DNA of 36,714 nucleotides, taken from NCBI GenBank assembly GCA_030849805.1, contig JASANZ010002029.1, forward strand, positions 1-36,714, written 5' to 3'. Source of the DNA: Sergeia podlipaevii. Taxonomy: Eukaryota; Euglenozoa; Kinetoplastea; Trypanosomatida; Trypanosomatidae. Positions 1 to 9,719 of the stretch are shown one piece after another (the first letter of the stretch is position 1; every line of letters begins with the position of its first letter). Both the position numbers and the translations under genes were made by a program. Below the pieces are notes generated by a model. That model did not search any database and was not told the origin of the DNA. It worked only from the letters and a program-made list of their open reading frames with translations.

Positions 1-144
1 GATTTTCTTACCCATTGCCCTTCGGGTAAAACTCGCCGACACTATAAATGTGGTCTTTCTCTTGAGTGTGAAGTCATTGGCGATAACAAAGATATGCAGC
101 AAACGTGTATTTGCATAATTAGCAAACAAACTTCCCTGCTGTAC

Positions 145-870
145 TCACGCACTGTTCACCGCATCACCATCATCGACGACGATCGTGACGTTTTCAACGA
201 TGGGTCGACGACCGTAGCGGAAGAGCAGGTAGAACTGGAAAAAGCAAGCAAGCGAGCATAGCGTGTTGGGCACAATTATGAACCAGTCCACGCGACCAAT
301 GCCGTAGAGTGTCCACAGAACGCTGTTTGCAGTTCCAAATATCATCACCAGCGGCTGCAGACCCATCGCGTTCCGGCGCCGAATGATGTCGCGCGCCATC
401 CCAAGAGGAGATCCTAGCATTATCACAGAGCAGCATCCACCACACACACCGTTGAACATGGTGGACACAGAGGGCCCAGCGTTCAATGAGAGAATAGTAA
501 TGATAATAAACACTACCATGCATGCACCCAATGCGCCAACAATGGTGAGACGAATGCTACTCAGCGTCGTCGCGAGGAGCTTGCCCTTCTCCTTTTCTTC
601 GTCCGTTGCTACACGGATAAACATCAACGCACAGTACGTGGCGATCGCAGTCCCTGGCAAATTGCACCCCACTACTGGATATGCGGCAATTTGAATGCCA
701 TACATGGACCACACCACGCAGTTAACGTATTGGGCACAGAAAAAGGTGATCGTCATAACGCCAATTGATTTTTCCACTGCCATCTTACGAACAGTGAAGA
801 TTGGAGCTGAGAGCATCAGCACGGACGCTATTGTGGCAGCGATGCCCACAGTGGAAAGAAGCACACTCAT
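145..870 (-). CDS. SWEET (MtN3/saliva) family sugar transporter
   Basis: A 241-residue membrane protein of the length expected for eukaryotic SWEETs, which are seven-helix uniporters moving mono- or disaccharides down a gradient across the plasma or an internal membrane. Seven hydrophobic segments can be traced. Family landmarks are visible: Ser-Ala-Pro in TM1 (residues 21-23), an N-x3-W-x2-YG signature in TM2 (N50, W54, YG 57-58), an Asn in TM3 (N70), Ser-Pro-Leu in TM5 (154-156), the second N-x3-W-x2-YG copy in TM6 (N182, W186, YG 189-190) and Pro-Asn in TM7 (201-202). The two triple-helix halves therefore both look intact. The ATG at 868-870 is the first Met, and a polypyrimidine tract plus AG lies 89 bases upstream of it. 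It is the last gene of the cluster inside the window. Substrate (glucose versus another sugar) and membrane location cannot be read from sequence. Confidence 0.93.
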   Translation of the reverse strand: MSVLLSTVGIAATIASVLMLSAPIFTVRKMAVEKSIGVMTITFFCAQYVNCVVWSMYGIQIAAYPVVGCNLPGTAIATYCALMFIRVATDEEKEKGKLLATTLSSIRLTIVGALGACMVVFIIITILSLNAGPSVSTMFNGVCGGCCSVIMLGSPLGMARDIIRRRNAMGLQPLVMIFGTANSVLWTLYGIGRVDWFIIVPNTLCSLACFFQFYLLFRYGRRPIVENVTIVVDDGDAVNSA

Positions 871-959
871 ATTGCCTTTTCGTTTCTCTTCTGAAAATCT
901 TCGTTGAATTCTATTAAAAATTTTAAGATATGTATATAATATTGTAAGAGCACATAAAT

Positions 960-983
960 CTCAAAGAGAAGAAAAACAAGCCT
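960..983 (-). promoter_or_regulatory. Predicted trans-splice acceptor of the SWEET gene
   Basis: Read on the minus strand, a T/C-rich tract (plus 962-980) ends in GAG, with AG at 961-960. This would give an 89-base 5' UTR. A second candidate, a T/C tract at about 1205-1235 with AG at 1203-1202, lies further upstream, so alternative leaders are possible. Confidence 0.5.
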
Positions 984-1310
984 GTGGATATAGTAGCTCG
1001 TGTGTATACGGAAGCCTTATTAACAAAAGTGGCTCGCTACTATTCAGGGGAAAAATAATAATCACAAATTACAANATGAGAAAAACAAGAGAAAACAATT
1101 TACCTTGATAGACATAAAAAAAAAAAAACTGGTTGCGGGCATGAGAAGACACACCACAACTGACTACACTACTCCGCAGAAAAATTTCAGACCAGTAGCC
1201 ACTCGGAGAGAAGGAAGAAGAAAAAGGTAAAATAGTCTTGAGTGTTTTCACGCTTGCATCGGACATAAGGGGGAGACTGTTGATGTGTATTTGCTAAGGT
1301 TTTTTGGCAC

Positions 1311-1333
1311 ACACACACACATACACACACACA
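1311..1333. repeat. (CA)n microsatellite
   Basis: An interrupted CA dinucleotide run (CA repeats, one TA, then CA again) in the spacer between the SWEET gene and the 2H-phosphoesterase gene. Confidence 0.9.
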
Positions 1334-2472
1334 GTGGACAGAATATATATGGAGACGATAAATGGACATCAGCATTAAAAAAACCCTTCGGAAAATCTGC
1401 CCACTACAATGGGTAGCTGCACATAATGGAGGCAACTGAACTGAACTGCCCATCTCATCTTCCAGGAGTAGATTCCCCCCCCCCGCTCTTCCTTCCTCGT
1501 TCTTCTCATTTTTCAATCATATCAATTGTCTTCAACAGCCAACCACCTTTGTTTGCTTCCCAATAGGTTCATAGTCACCCTCCCCTCTCTTCTCCTACCA
1601 CTTCCTTTCCCCTCCTTCACTATCTCAGTGTATAGGCGTGGTGAGAGCTGAGAGTCACAGCGTCATCGTCGGCAATGCAGGAAAGCAAACCGAAAAGAAT
1701 GCATATATACCCAACCATAACGCCCTCCATCAATTTTAAAGAGTAAATGCATATGTACTTGTATCTGTTCGTTGGAAAATATTGTTGTTAATGTGCGTAA
1801 AATTAGATTTAAAAAAAAGGCGAAAGCAACCGGGAAACTAGTTCGCAGAACTATAGCACCATGTCCGCGCATATACACACACACACATATATATGTAAGG
1901 AGAGACAAGACATCAGTTGAGATTGAAATCCTGCTCATCGCTCACTACATTGAACAAAAAACATTATCTACTCTCCCTTTCATTTCATTTATGTGCTTCC
2001 GGCGGTACAAAGAAAAAAAAAAGCGTCTGGACCTTGCTGCAGATTCCCCTGGGCAATAATAAACATAATAAACGCGCAAAAAAAAAGAGTTAATTACAAA
2101 AAAAAAAAAAAAGATATGAATAGGTACAAAGAACATGACTCCTCACCTTCCCTCTGAATACGCATATTTATATTAATATACTTATACTTATTACAGGTAA
2201 ACGGGAAAAATTCTACAATCAAGCTACATATATATCGTCACAACCATGTGCGCCCGCCTGCCTGTGTGGCGCTACATGTCCAGAGAAGGCTCAAGAAGAA
2301 GAAGAGGGGGAAGAAGTAATAACTTTGTGCAATGATTGACCAGAAGAGAAAGAAAAAAAAAAGCAGTCATGCCTCTAATATATAAGTATTGGTTGAAAGT
2401 GGAACACACGCGAATCATTGTGGCACATCCATCAACCAAGCAATGCTATTCCGCCCTGCCATACAAAAAAGG

Positions 2473-3174
2473 CTATTCTAACAGCTCAAAGCAAGATCCA
2501 TAGCTGCCCATGTGGCTCACCACCACTCGGCACTCACGCCATGGCACTAGTGTCTTTTGGAAAAAAGTAAGCTTGTCGATCGACTTTTTTGGTGAAGAGC
2601 CCAAGGTAATATGCGGGCCATAATTATCGCCGGACTTGTCAGAAATAAATTCGTTCATCCACCTCACCGTGCATTCGCCCTCTGGTTCGAATTTGCGGTG
2701 AAAAGTTGACTTCCCGACATCAACGGACTGCACGGACACATGAAAAGGCTTGAGGACTTTGACGAGTTCCTCGTGCAACGCGACTAGCTCCGGGGTACGA
2801 GTCATGCTAATATTCGGAAGACAAATCTCAGTTCCATCCTCCTTTGTGGAAAACACCGGACCGGGATGGATGCCAGCAAGCTCCACCGTGCTCTTGTTCG
2901 CGACCAGAGTCGTTCGCTCGCGTGACCAGATGTCCTTCACAATCTGCTTTACCTGCGATAACTCGGTTGCGCGAACGCAAAGTTGAACAAGCGTGCAGTG
3001 AGCGTGCGCATAGCCGTATTTGAGTTTTCTCTCTGCAAGGGAAACAAGGCGGTAGGCAATAGATTCGTCCCAAGAGTCATTGTCTGGTGCAGGGCACAGC
3101 GAGTTTGACAGCGGGATGGCGGCTGTGTCAAAGGCCATGCTAACAATGCACACATTGATAGCTATTAAAGACAT
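2473..3174 (-). CDS. 2H phosphoesterase superfamily protein (LigT / cyclic phosphodiesterase-like)
   Basis: A protein of 233 residues from the chosen start. It carries two H-x-T motifs, H59-C-T61 (followed by Leu-Val) and H188-I-T190 (preceded by Gly-Pro, followed by Leu-Gly), about 130 residues apart. This is the paired-histidine active site of 2H phosphoesterases, which act on 2',3'-cyclic phosphates or 2'-5' links in RNA and nucleotides. The open frame extends upstream to 3318, but that part translates the splice-signal region: on the minus strand a (TC)n tract followed by CACACAG ends five bases before the ATG at 3172-3174. A second Met at 3138 would give a more usual 41-base leader and 221 residues, so the start is uncertain. 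The first dozen residues from 3174 are hydrophobic. Members with different substrates (U6 snRNA 3'-end trimming, tRNA repair, cyclic nucleotide turnover) cannot be separated by eye. Confidence 0.75.
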   Translation of the reverse strand: MSLIAINVCIVSMAFDTAAIPLSNSLCPAPDNDSWDESIAYRLVSLAERKLKYGYAHAHCTLVQLCVRATELSQVKQIVKDIWSRERTTLVANKSTVELAGIHPGPVFSTKEDGTEICLPNISMTRTPELVALHEELVKVLKPFHVSVQSVDVGKSTFHRKFEPEGECTVRWMNEFISDKSGDNYGPHITLGSSPKKSIDKLTFFQKTLVPWRECRVVVSHMGSYGSCFELLE

Positions 3175-3916
3175 AATTGCTGTGTGCGAGGAAGAGAGAG
3201 AGAGAGACTCTGATGGTGTTTTTTCCCCCCTCTCTCGCTCTTTCTCTCTTTTTTTTCTGTTGAGTAATCTCCTCCGTACACAATCCTGGATAGCAAGAGG
3301 AATGACAAAGAACAACACCAGAAAGAAAAATAAAATAAATAAAATAAAATAAAAAATAATAATAATGGCAAGTACAGTGGCAAGAATGGTTTCTGAATGC
3401 TAGGACAGGTGAGAGAAGCAAGGAAAAGTTAGTGTTCACACAAAAAGCTTTCCCTTCTCTCTTCCTTTAAAGAATGCCTAGCTTCGTTTCTATCCCTTTT
3501 TCACGCCGAATATTAAGTATAGAGCACAGTACCGCCGCTAAAAAAAAAAATGAATGCTATACGTGCTTCCTATGAAACGTCAAAGTGAAAGATAGAAGGA
3601 GAGAAATAATTGATCTATAGCACGTAGAAGGGGCTTTTAAAAAGCACCTATTCATGTGATTTAAGTAGTAGATAGCGTATGGTCCTAATTTTTTTTTTTC
3701 GATTTCTCTATGCGTGCAAACACGGTCAAAATGTCTAATTTTTACGTTTCCTTTTTTACCTTCTCTCCGATAATATACAAATTAGCACAGTTTGATGGCT
3801 ATTGCCTTTGCGGTCATAAAACACATCAATCACTACGTACTCCGTATCGAGACTTTCCTAGCTTTTAATATTCACCAGCCCCGCTCTATCCATTCTTTCT
3901 CTCTTTTGGCACTTCT
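3175..3916. other. Intergenic spacer, 742 bases
   Basis: Apart from the acceptor next to the 2H-phosphoesterase gene, it holds an A-rich stretch of AAATA/AAT repeats at about 3329-3366, A- and T-runs of up to 10, and plus-strand pyrimidine-rich DNA around 3450-3500 and 3888-3906. No gene is supported. Confidence 0.7.
3180..3210 (-). promoter_or_regulatory. Predicted trans-splice acceptor of the 2H-phosphoesterase gene
   Basis: On the minus strand a (TC)n tract runs into CTCGCACACAG, with AG at 3181-3180. Only five bases separate it from the ATG at 3174, and 41 bases from the next ATG at 3138. This is among the cleanest acceptor-like signals in the window. Confidence 0.6.
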
Positions 3917-6900
3917 TCAAAACATCACGCATGCTCGTTGCTGAGGCTGACCCGCAACCCGAGTAGGGATGGAAGTACCATACACATCAAACACCTCCAG
4001 CTGAGGCAACGCACTCGCTAGCCAGCCTGCTTCTACAATCTGTCGGCACTTGGTAAAATACACTCGCTCTAGTGCAATACACCGTGACAGTTGTGCCACT
4101 CCTGCGTCTGTAATGTGGGTGGACTCAACGTGTAGGTCACGCAGGTGGTCCAACGCGCCAAGGTGGTTGATGTCTGTCACGTAGCGGCACTCTTTCAGAG
4201 AAAGCCAGCGTAGAGAGACGCAGCGAGCAAGACCAGTTGTCCCCTCGCTGGTGACGCTCGTACGGGAAAGGTCCAGTTCGCGAAGGTGGCGCAAGGCCCC
4301 GAGTGGGTTGACGTTAGTAACGTTCACGCAACCACTGAGAGCTAGTTTCTCGAGCGAAACGCAGTAACTAATGAACATCACACCACTATTGTTGATGCCC
4401 GAGTTCGCCACCGATAGCTGCGCTAGCTTCGTCAAATGACTCAGCCCACGTGCCTCGGTAAGATTCACGCAGTCGGAAAGATCAAGACGCGCGAGCGAGC
4501 GGCACGCGCCTGCAATAGAGTTCAGAAGGGCCTCTGTGATGGTAGACTTGCGTAGAGAGAGACAGAGAAGCCCAGTGATAGCGCGGCTATTGCAGTCGAC
4601 AGGTGAAACCGTTTCATAATGTGCAGAGATCCTACGGTCAACAGTTCGTGGGAGTAGGGAGAAGCGGACGCCTCTTGATTCGACGGTTGAGACTGCTGCT
4701 ACTGTGGGGTGTTTGTTTCTATTGTTCTGGTGCTCCGGTTGTAACGAAGGCAAGAAAATCATAGCGCGTGAGCTGCGGGCCCCACACTGGATTGCGGGTG
4801 GTGCGGGTAGCAAGGACGACTGCGGACGCGCCAAAGCTGTAGAGGCCGCACGGGGTAGCCACACCTCTGTTCCCGCTTTCTCCCAGCCACCTGACAGCAT
4901 AGATGGGATGGCGTCAGTAGTCGAGAAGAACATATAGTCCGCAAGAACTTCTTTGAGGGATAAGGAGCCCAGCAGCATCGACAGCTGTGTCACTCGCGCA
5001 CAACCACGCATGTGCAGCACTTCAAGTGCCGGTAGGCAACCGAGACACTCCACCCCGGCGTTGGTGATATACGTGTGCGAGATATCCAGGTGGCGGAGGC
5101 GTGTGAGAGTCCCCAGGACTTCGACCGAGGTAAGGAATCGACAACGCGCAAGACCCACGTAGCTCAGCTCCCCACACTGCGCCAGTGGGGCAACACCAGC
5201 GTCTGTCACAGCTGTGCCCTGCAAGTCTATAAACGCGAGGCTTCGCATGCCTCTCGTGTTACCAACTGCCGCCTCCACAAAGGCTGTTGTGGACACCCGT
5301 GCACACTCGGCAAGAGAAAGGAAACGTAAGTGATGCTGTGCGCACAGCGATTGCATCAGGTCCGCGTCTGTCACCCATGTTCCAGCAAGACTCAGCCATC
5401 GTAACGTAGCCGGCATCTCGGCGGCAAATGCAATGGAAGAGACTGCCTTGCACTCTGAAAGGTCCAAGTAGCGAAGAGTTTTGCAGTTCCGTAGCTTGGC
5501 GATGCCGGCGGCATCGATGCTGCTGCCTGAAAGATCAAGCGATACAAGTCGAGGCCCTAACGCCCGAGCGCAGGTATCTAAAGAGGAAAGACACCGACAA
5601 GCAGACAGATCGAGAAAGCGAAGAGACACAAGGTCCTGCAGCGGCCGAGCTCCTTCATTGGTAATCACATTCCCACTAAGATTCGCGGCAATCAAGTTCG
5701 TCAAATTTGCTAGTGGCGCAGTCGTTGTCAGTTGTCTGAGAGCCTCTACATTGAGCTCCTCAAGATTGAAGCAGGCGGCGACGTCTTCCAATGATCCATC
5801 GGTGAGCCAGCAACGGCGCAGTGAAAGGCGCCGCAGGGTCTGTGCCAGACTCCGCAGGAAGTGCACATGAGTCAAGTTTCGGCATTCCTCCAGCACCAGC
5901 TGCTGCAGCCGTCCACACTCCCCCAACGCCTTCGCCCCGTCATCGTCAATAGAGAGGCCGATGGCGGTAACAGAGCGGAGCTGTGGTAGCCCAGGCAGAG
6001 AAGCGAGGGATGAAACACCGTTAGATCTGCACAGAAGGACACACTCAAGTGCGGCGCACTGCGGGAGGCAGTCAAGGAAGCGAGGTGTGAGAGGGGTGCG
6101 GTAAATGTGCAAGCAACGCAGCCCCTTGGCACGGCCAAGGAACCGTGCGCCGGATAAGTACCACGTAGAGGGCTCCGGCTGAGCACTGTGTTGGTGATGC
6201 TGCTGCCGCTGGTGAGATGTGGCAGAGGCGCTAGACCCAACTGCTAGAGGATTTGAAACGGAGGAGATCAGGCTGTTGTAAAGCGCCTTGAAGGAGGAAG
6301 AGGTGGTCTCGACCGCGGCACGATTGCTGAGAATCGGATGCACCGGTAACAGTGAAACATCGCTGTCAGGCGCACACGAGCAGGAGTGCAGCGTGAGAGA
6401 TAGCAAAGTGTCGAGCATAGAAATAGTCTGCATCCACTCTGCCGTCAGCACGCAGCGCACAAAACGCAACTCCGTGATCGGGACGCGTTGACTGACCTCA
6501 ATAAAGGCGGAGAGCTGCTCCTGCTTCATGCCCTCAAGAGTGAGCCGCACACCAAAATAGCGTGAGTACCACCAGGAACCGCTGAGTACAGCGCGCAGTG
6601 CGGGTGTAGAAGCAACCCGCACGGATAAACACATGGACAGCTCCGCCTCGGTGCCCTTCCAGCAGCAGGATTCTTCCATCGCAGCCATTGACGCCTCTAC
6701 CGACGCAATCGTAGTGCTCTGAGAAAGAATTGGCGCTGGCAATGCCGACACCCGTTGCTGATCTCCTCCAGCAGCGCTATCCCCGACGGTAGTCATGCTG
6801 GTGACTAGGCCGCCATGAGCGTTGACACCTTGCAAGAACCCCGGAGCCCCCGCTGAGCCACCCACAGGAGCAGCAGCGGTGGTGCCAGCGACGGTGGCTC

Positions 6901-7471
6901 CCCCAGCGCGTGCTCTGTAGCCAACCAGAGGATAACGATGGGTACAACAAGAAGAGCTAGCACGCCAGGAGTTCACATTATTTATAATACACGCCATTGG
7001 AGAGAGATAATAAACGTCGCCACCCCCTTCACTGTTGTTGTCATCCGCTGCAGACGCACCAGTAGGCGAAGAGTCTTTCTCATAGCAGTAGTCCTCCTCT
7101 ACAGTCATTGCACTTGCTGTGTTGCCAGCATAAAGCCAGTCGTCCGCGGGGCTAACGCCGAATTCATCGAGAGAGTAGCCAAAGTGACGCTCCGCAACAG
7201 CGCGCATGCGGGGTGTGGCGATAACGAGAGAAAGCGGTGTCTTTGGAAGGTAATCGGCGATCGAATGAAGAACTTGGACTGGCGGACTCCACCAGAGCTT
7301 CCGGTTGACAAGAACGTATGATGAACAGTGCTTGCCGCGCGATGACACAGTGGTGCTTGCTGTAGAAAGAGAAGGGTGGAGGGAATGAAAAGAGGCAGCA
7401 TCCTCGTCCATTGTCAAATGCAGATTATTTTCTATTCTTGTTGTTTCCCCTAATGGTGTCTCGATTTCCAT
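3917..7471 (-). CDS. Large leucine-rich repeat protein
   Basis: A protein of 1184 residues. After a low-complexity N-terminus of about 330 residues (Ala/Gly/Ser-rich), a long array of leucine-rich repeats runs from about 330 to 840. The units are of the type L-x-x-L-x-L-S-x-C/T followed by I/V-T-D-A/N-G, many of them ending in an N-G or D-A-G turn. A non-repeat insert with poly-basic and Ser-rich stretches separates this from a second array at about 965-1175, which reads the same way. The repeats resemble the cysteine-containing or Treponema/trypanosomatid LRR class used as protein-binding scaffolds. There is no signal peptide or transmembrane helix, so it is probably cytosolic. The start at 7469-7471 is the first ATG; an alternative Met (residue 21, 7409-7411) precedes an acidic segment. 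The partner is unknown. Confidence 0.85.
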   Translation of the reverse strand: MEIETPLGETTRIENNLHLTMDEDAASFHSLHPSLSTASTTVSSRGKHCSSYVLVNRKLWWSPPVQVLHSIADYLPKTPLSLVIATPRMRAVAERHFGYSLDEFGVSPADDWLYAGNTASAMTVEEDYCYEKDSSPTGASAADDNNSEGGGDVYYLSPMACIINNVNSWRASSSCCTHRYPLVGYRARAGGATVAGTTAAAPVGGSAGAPGFLQGVNAHGGLVTSMTTVGDSAAGGDQQRVSALPAPILSQSTTIASVEASMAAMEESCCWKGTEAELSMCLSVRVASTPALRAVLSGSWWYSRYFGVRLTLEGMKQEQLSAFIEVSQRVPITELRFVRCVLTAEWMQTISMLDTLLSLTLHSCSCAPDSDVSLLPVHPILSNRAAVETTSSSFKALYNSLISSVSNPLAVGSSASATSHQRQQHHQHSAQPEPSTWYLSGARFLGRAKGLRCLHIYRTPLTPRFLDCLPQCAALECVLLCRSNGVSSLASLPGLPQLRSVTAIGLSIDDDGAKALGECGRLQQLVLEECRNLTHVHFLRSLAQTLRRLSLRRCWLTDGSLEDVAACFNLEELNVEALRQLTTTAPLANLTNLIAANLSGNVITNEGARPLQDLVSLRFLDLSACRCLSSLDTCARALGPRLVSLDLSGSSIDAAGIAKLRNCKTLRYLDLSECKAVSSIAFAAEMPATLRWLSLAGTWVTDADLMQSLCAQHHLRFLSLAECARVSTTAFVEAAVGNTRGMRSLAFIDLQGTAVTDAGVAPLAQCGELSYVGLARCRFLTSVEVLGTLTRLRHLDISHTYITNAGVECLGCLPALEVLHMRGCARVTQLSMLLGSLSLKEVLADYMFFSTTDAIPSMLSGGWEKAGTEVWLPRAASTALARPQSSLLPAPPAIQCGARSSRAMIFLPSLQPEHQNNRNKHPTVAAVSTVESRGVRFSLLPRTVDRRISAHYETVSPVDCNSRAITGLLCLSLRKSTITEALLNSIAGACRSLARLDLSDCVNLTEARGLSHLTKLAQLSVANSGINNSGVMFISYCVSLEKLALSGCVNVTNVNPLGALRHLRELDLSRTSVTSEGTTGLARCVSLRWLSLKECRYVTDINHLGALDHLRDLHVESTHITDAGVAQLSRCIALERVYFTKCRQIVEAGWLASALPQLEVFDVYGTSIPTRVAGQPQQRACVMF

Positions 7472-8029
7472 CTATTTTTCTTTACTTTCTTTCGTCCTCC
7501 ACGCCTGGGATATGCTCCTTCTACCTTTTAATTTTTTTAAAATAATAATTTCTGTCTACAAAATATATAGAAAAATATTCCCGACTACTTCTCGATGCGC
7601 ACAACGAGAGATATCTACAAAATAATAATATTAATTCGCTTTTAAATAAATAAAGCTGAAGGTAAAGGTTAGTAGGAGCTCCGTTCAAATTCACGGGAAA
7701 TAAAAAAGACCAGAGTAATCAGAAAAGAATGAACGCTATTTCCGTTTCTCAAAATGATAATAATAAATAGGTACGTGTAAAAAGCAAACAAAGCGCAGCG
7801 CTCACACACCGCTAGTTCTGTATCCGCTGTATAAAAAATAATAATACAAAAGCAGAGTAATATATCAATTAGCAACAATGGATCAAAGTAGGGGATAAGA
7901 AAATAAGTAAATAAAATTCAGCAAGCAGAAAAAAAAATACGCTTGACAGCTTATGCAGGAAAAAAATTCAATAATAAAAAACGAAAGGCAAAAGGCTGCA
8001 AAAAGATAGATACATAATCTGGGCCTCTT

Positions 8030-8060
<31 letters not shown>

Positions 8061-8525
8061 GTTGCTATAACTTTTTATATTTTAAAAAAATGCTATTTTT
8101 TCTATAGAGAGCAAACTAATATGCAAGGTAAAAGTAGCGCCAAAGCAGGAACACACAGTGCTTCCCCCCTCCTTCTTTTTAAGTTCTTGTTCTTGAGAAT
8201 TAGAAGGGAGGAAAAGAAAAGAATGGTGGGTGATTTACGATGGAAGCTACTGTTTCTATTCAGGCTGCACTACAAAAAAGAAAATGAAAAAAATGGTGAG
8301 TAAGAAATGCAGTAAAGAGATGGTAGTAACATAAAAAGAAATAAAAAAGAAAACATCAATAAAAACTTGGGTCAAACGTTGAAATGTGTTATTTCTTTTG
8401 CTATCCGACCAAAGGTGACGAAGAAGAAAAAAGAAAATAGAAGAACAAGTCGCAATCATGTGCAGCGGCAGAATAATATGATTTATTTTTTTGATAATAA
8501 GCAACATTAACAAATATATACTTTT
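7472..8525. other. Intergenic spacer, 1.05 kb
   Basis: This spacer is A/T-rich. A (CT)n run passes directly into (TA)n at about 8028-8060. A weak minus-strand acceptor candidate for the LRR gene is the AG at 7657-7656, behind a short C/T tract. Open frames here are Lys/Phe-rich and unconvincing. No RNA gene is visible. Confidence 0.65.
8028..8060. repeat. (CT)n-(TA)n compound microsatellite
   Basis: About nine CT units are followed without a break by about seven TA units. Confidence 0.9.
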
Positions 8526-9719
8526 TCATGTTGGTTGCCGTAACGCGACAATTTTTTCACGATGAATGGTATCAAAAAAGATAAGTATCTCATCTACAGA
8601 TGCTTCAAGAGCGAGCGCGTCGTACAAGTAGCACACATGCGCCTGCGCAATGCACTGAGGATCTTCCCGGATACGATCAAGTGCTTGGCGCGTGGTGGGT
8701 ACCCGCCCCGGCACCACGCGTTGATAGGGACCAAAGAGGACCACACTCATGAAGAAAAGCAAAGCGTGTTCAATGCGCATAACAAACCGCGTGCCAGCCT
8801 CAACAATACGGCGCACACGGCCATGTCCGCAACCAGCCTCTTCCTGATACTGCTCAGAGAGGACCACTGAGGGGTTTAGCACGAGCCACATGGCAGACAC
8901 AGCGCGCTGCATCATCGCGGCACCGCATCCCCACGACGACACCGACGCAACGCCCCAGTTTCGCTTCGATGCTTCGGTGTGCACGGGGCTTCCGCTAATG
9001 AAGGCTTCGTCAGGTATCCATGAGATAGAGCTGGCAGCCACCTCGGCGGGAGCCATCTGCTGTCGCAGAGAATTGAAGGCGAGTTGGGTGCCAACGAGCA
9101 TGACCTTTGGGAAAGGCCGACAGTTTCCACCACCAATTGAATTTGAGGCTGTGAGGAGACATTTTAGTTCCTTATACCAGAAATAGAGATAGGACGTAGT
9201 CTCTGGGCGGCTGCGATCGTAGAGAAACATTATGCCATCGTATGCAATAAGTTGAAGTGGTAAAAGACATCCATCGCGGAAATGACGTGTGCCACCAATC
9301 TCGTGAAACTCTACTGTCTGCTGACACCGCTGTCGTTGCTGTTGTTGTTGCTGCTGCGGGGCATTAAAGAGGCCCGCGTGAGCAGGAGTCGAAAATGAAC
9401 TGGCACTGGCGCGGCGATTGTACGTACTGCTACCGGCATGGCTACTGAGAGCAACAGATGGCAGATACGCGTCTCGTGAGAGCGCGTCCACGTCAAACCC
9501 CACAGTAGGACCCCACCGCCGACGCATGATGTCCTCATCAACGGGATCAACGCCAGAGGCAAAGAGCTGGTGGCACAGACGGCGAACCAGCAATGTTTTC
9601 CCCACATTCGTCTCTCCCACTACGAGAATACGCAGGAAATTCGGGTCTGTACTATTGCCATGATTGTAATGGTTGCTGCCGCTTCGCCCGCCTCTGTTGG
9701 GATCAGAGAATGAACTCAT
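8526..9719 (-). CDS. Divergent Rab-like small GTPase (RABL3-like)
   Basis: A protein of 397 residues from the ATG at 9717-9719; the frame continues upstream only with a TTG, so this is the first true start. A P-loop GETNVGKT lies at residues 35-42 and a switch-I-like WGPTVGFDV at 69-77. An Ala/Ser-rich insert with a run of seven Gln follows. Next comes a G3-like EIGGT (140-144) where Ras proteins have DTAGQ, then a strand and helix typical of the family (D161-G-I ... Y-D-R-S-R-P) and VGTQ (209-212) at the place of NKxD. G3 with Gly-Gly and G4 reading x-G-T-K/Q are features of Rab-like 3 proteins. There is no C-terminal prenylation cysteine; instead a hydrophobic segment (about residues 318-330) may touch membranes. 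It is about twice a normal Rab length because of the insert and the C-terminal extension. The GTPase-fold call is firm; the subfamily is tentative. Confidence 0.75.
   Translation of the reverse strand: MSSFSDPNRGGRSGSNHYNHGNSTDPNFLRILVVGETNVGKTLLVRRLCHQLFASGVDPVDEDIMRRRWGPTVGFDVDALSRDAYLPSVALSSHAGSSTYNRRASASSFSTPAHAGLFNAPQQQQQQQRQRCQQTVEFHEIGGTRHFRDGCLLPLQLIAYDGIMFLYDRSRPETTSYLYFWYKELKCLLTASNSIGGGNCRPFPKVMLVGTQLAFNSLRQQMAPAEVAASSISWIPDEAFISGSPVHTEASKRNWGVASVSSWGCGAAMMQRAVSAMWLVLNPSVVLSEQYQEEAGCGHGRVRRIVEAGTRFVMRIEHALLFFMSVVLFGPYQRVVPGRVPTTRQALDRIREDPQCIAQAHVCYLYDALALEASVDEILIFFDTIHREKIVALRQPT

Larger units (their letters stand above)
871..2472. other. Intergenic spacer, 1.6 kb, no convincing gene
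   Basis: This is the longest internal spacer. It holds A-runs of 12-13, a (CA)n microsatellite around 1311-1333, a second (CA)n/(TA)n at about 1873-1896, a run of 10 C at 1475-1484, and one undetermined base (n) at 1075. Short open frames exist on both strands, but they are low-complexity (Phe-, Tyr- and Lys-rich) and resemble no family I recognise. Plus-strand pyrimidine tracts at about 1475-1516 and 1576-1625, and a minus-strand one at 2293-2315, are discussed under findings. Confidence 0.7.
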
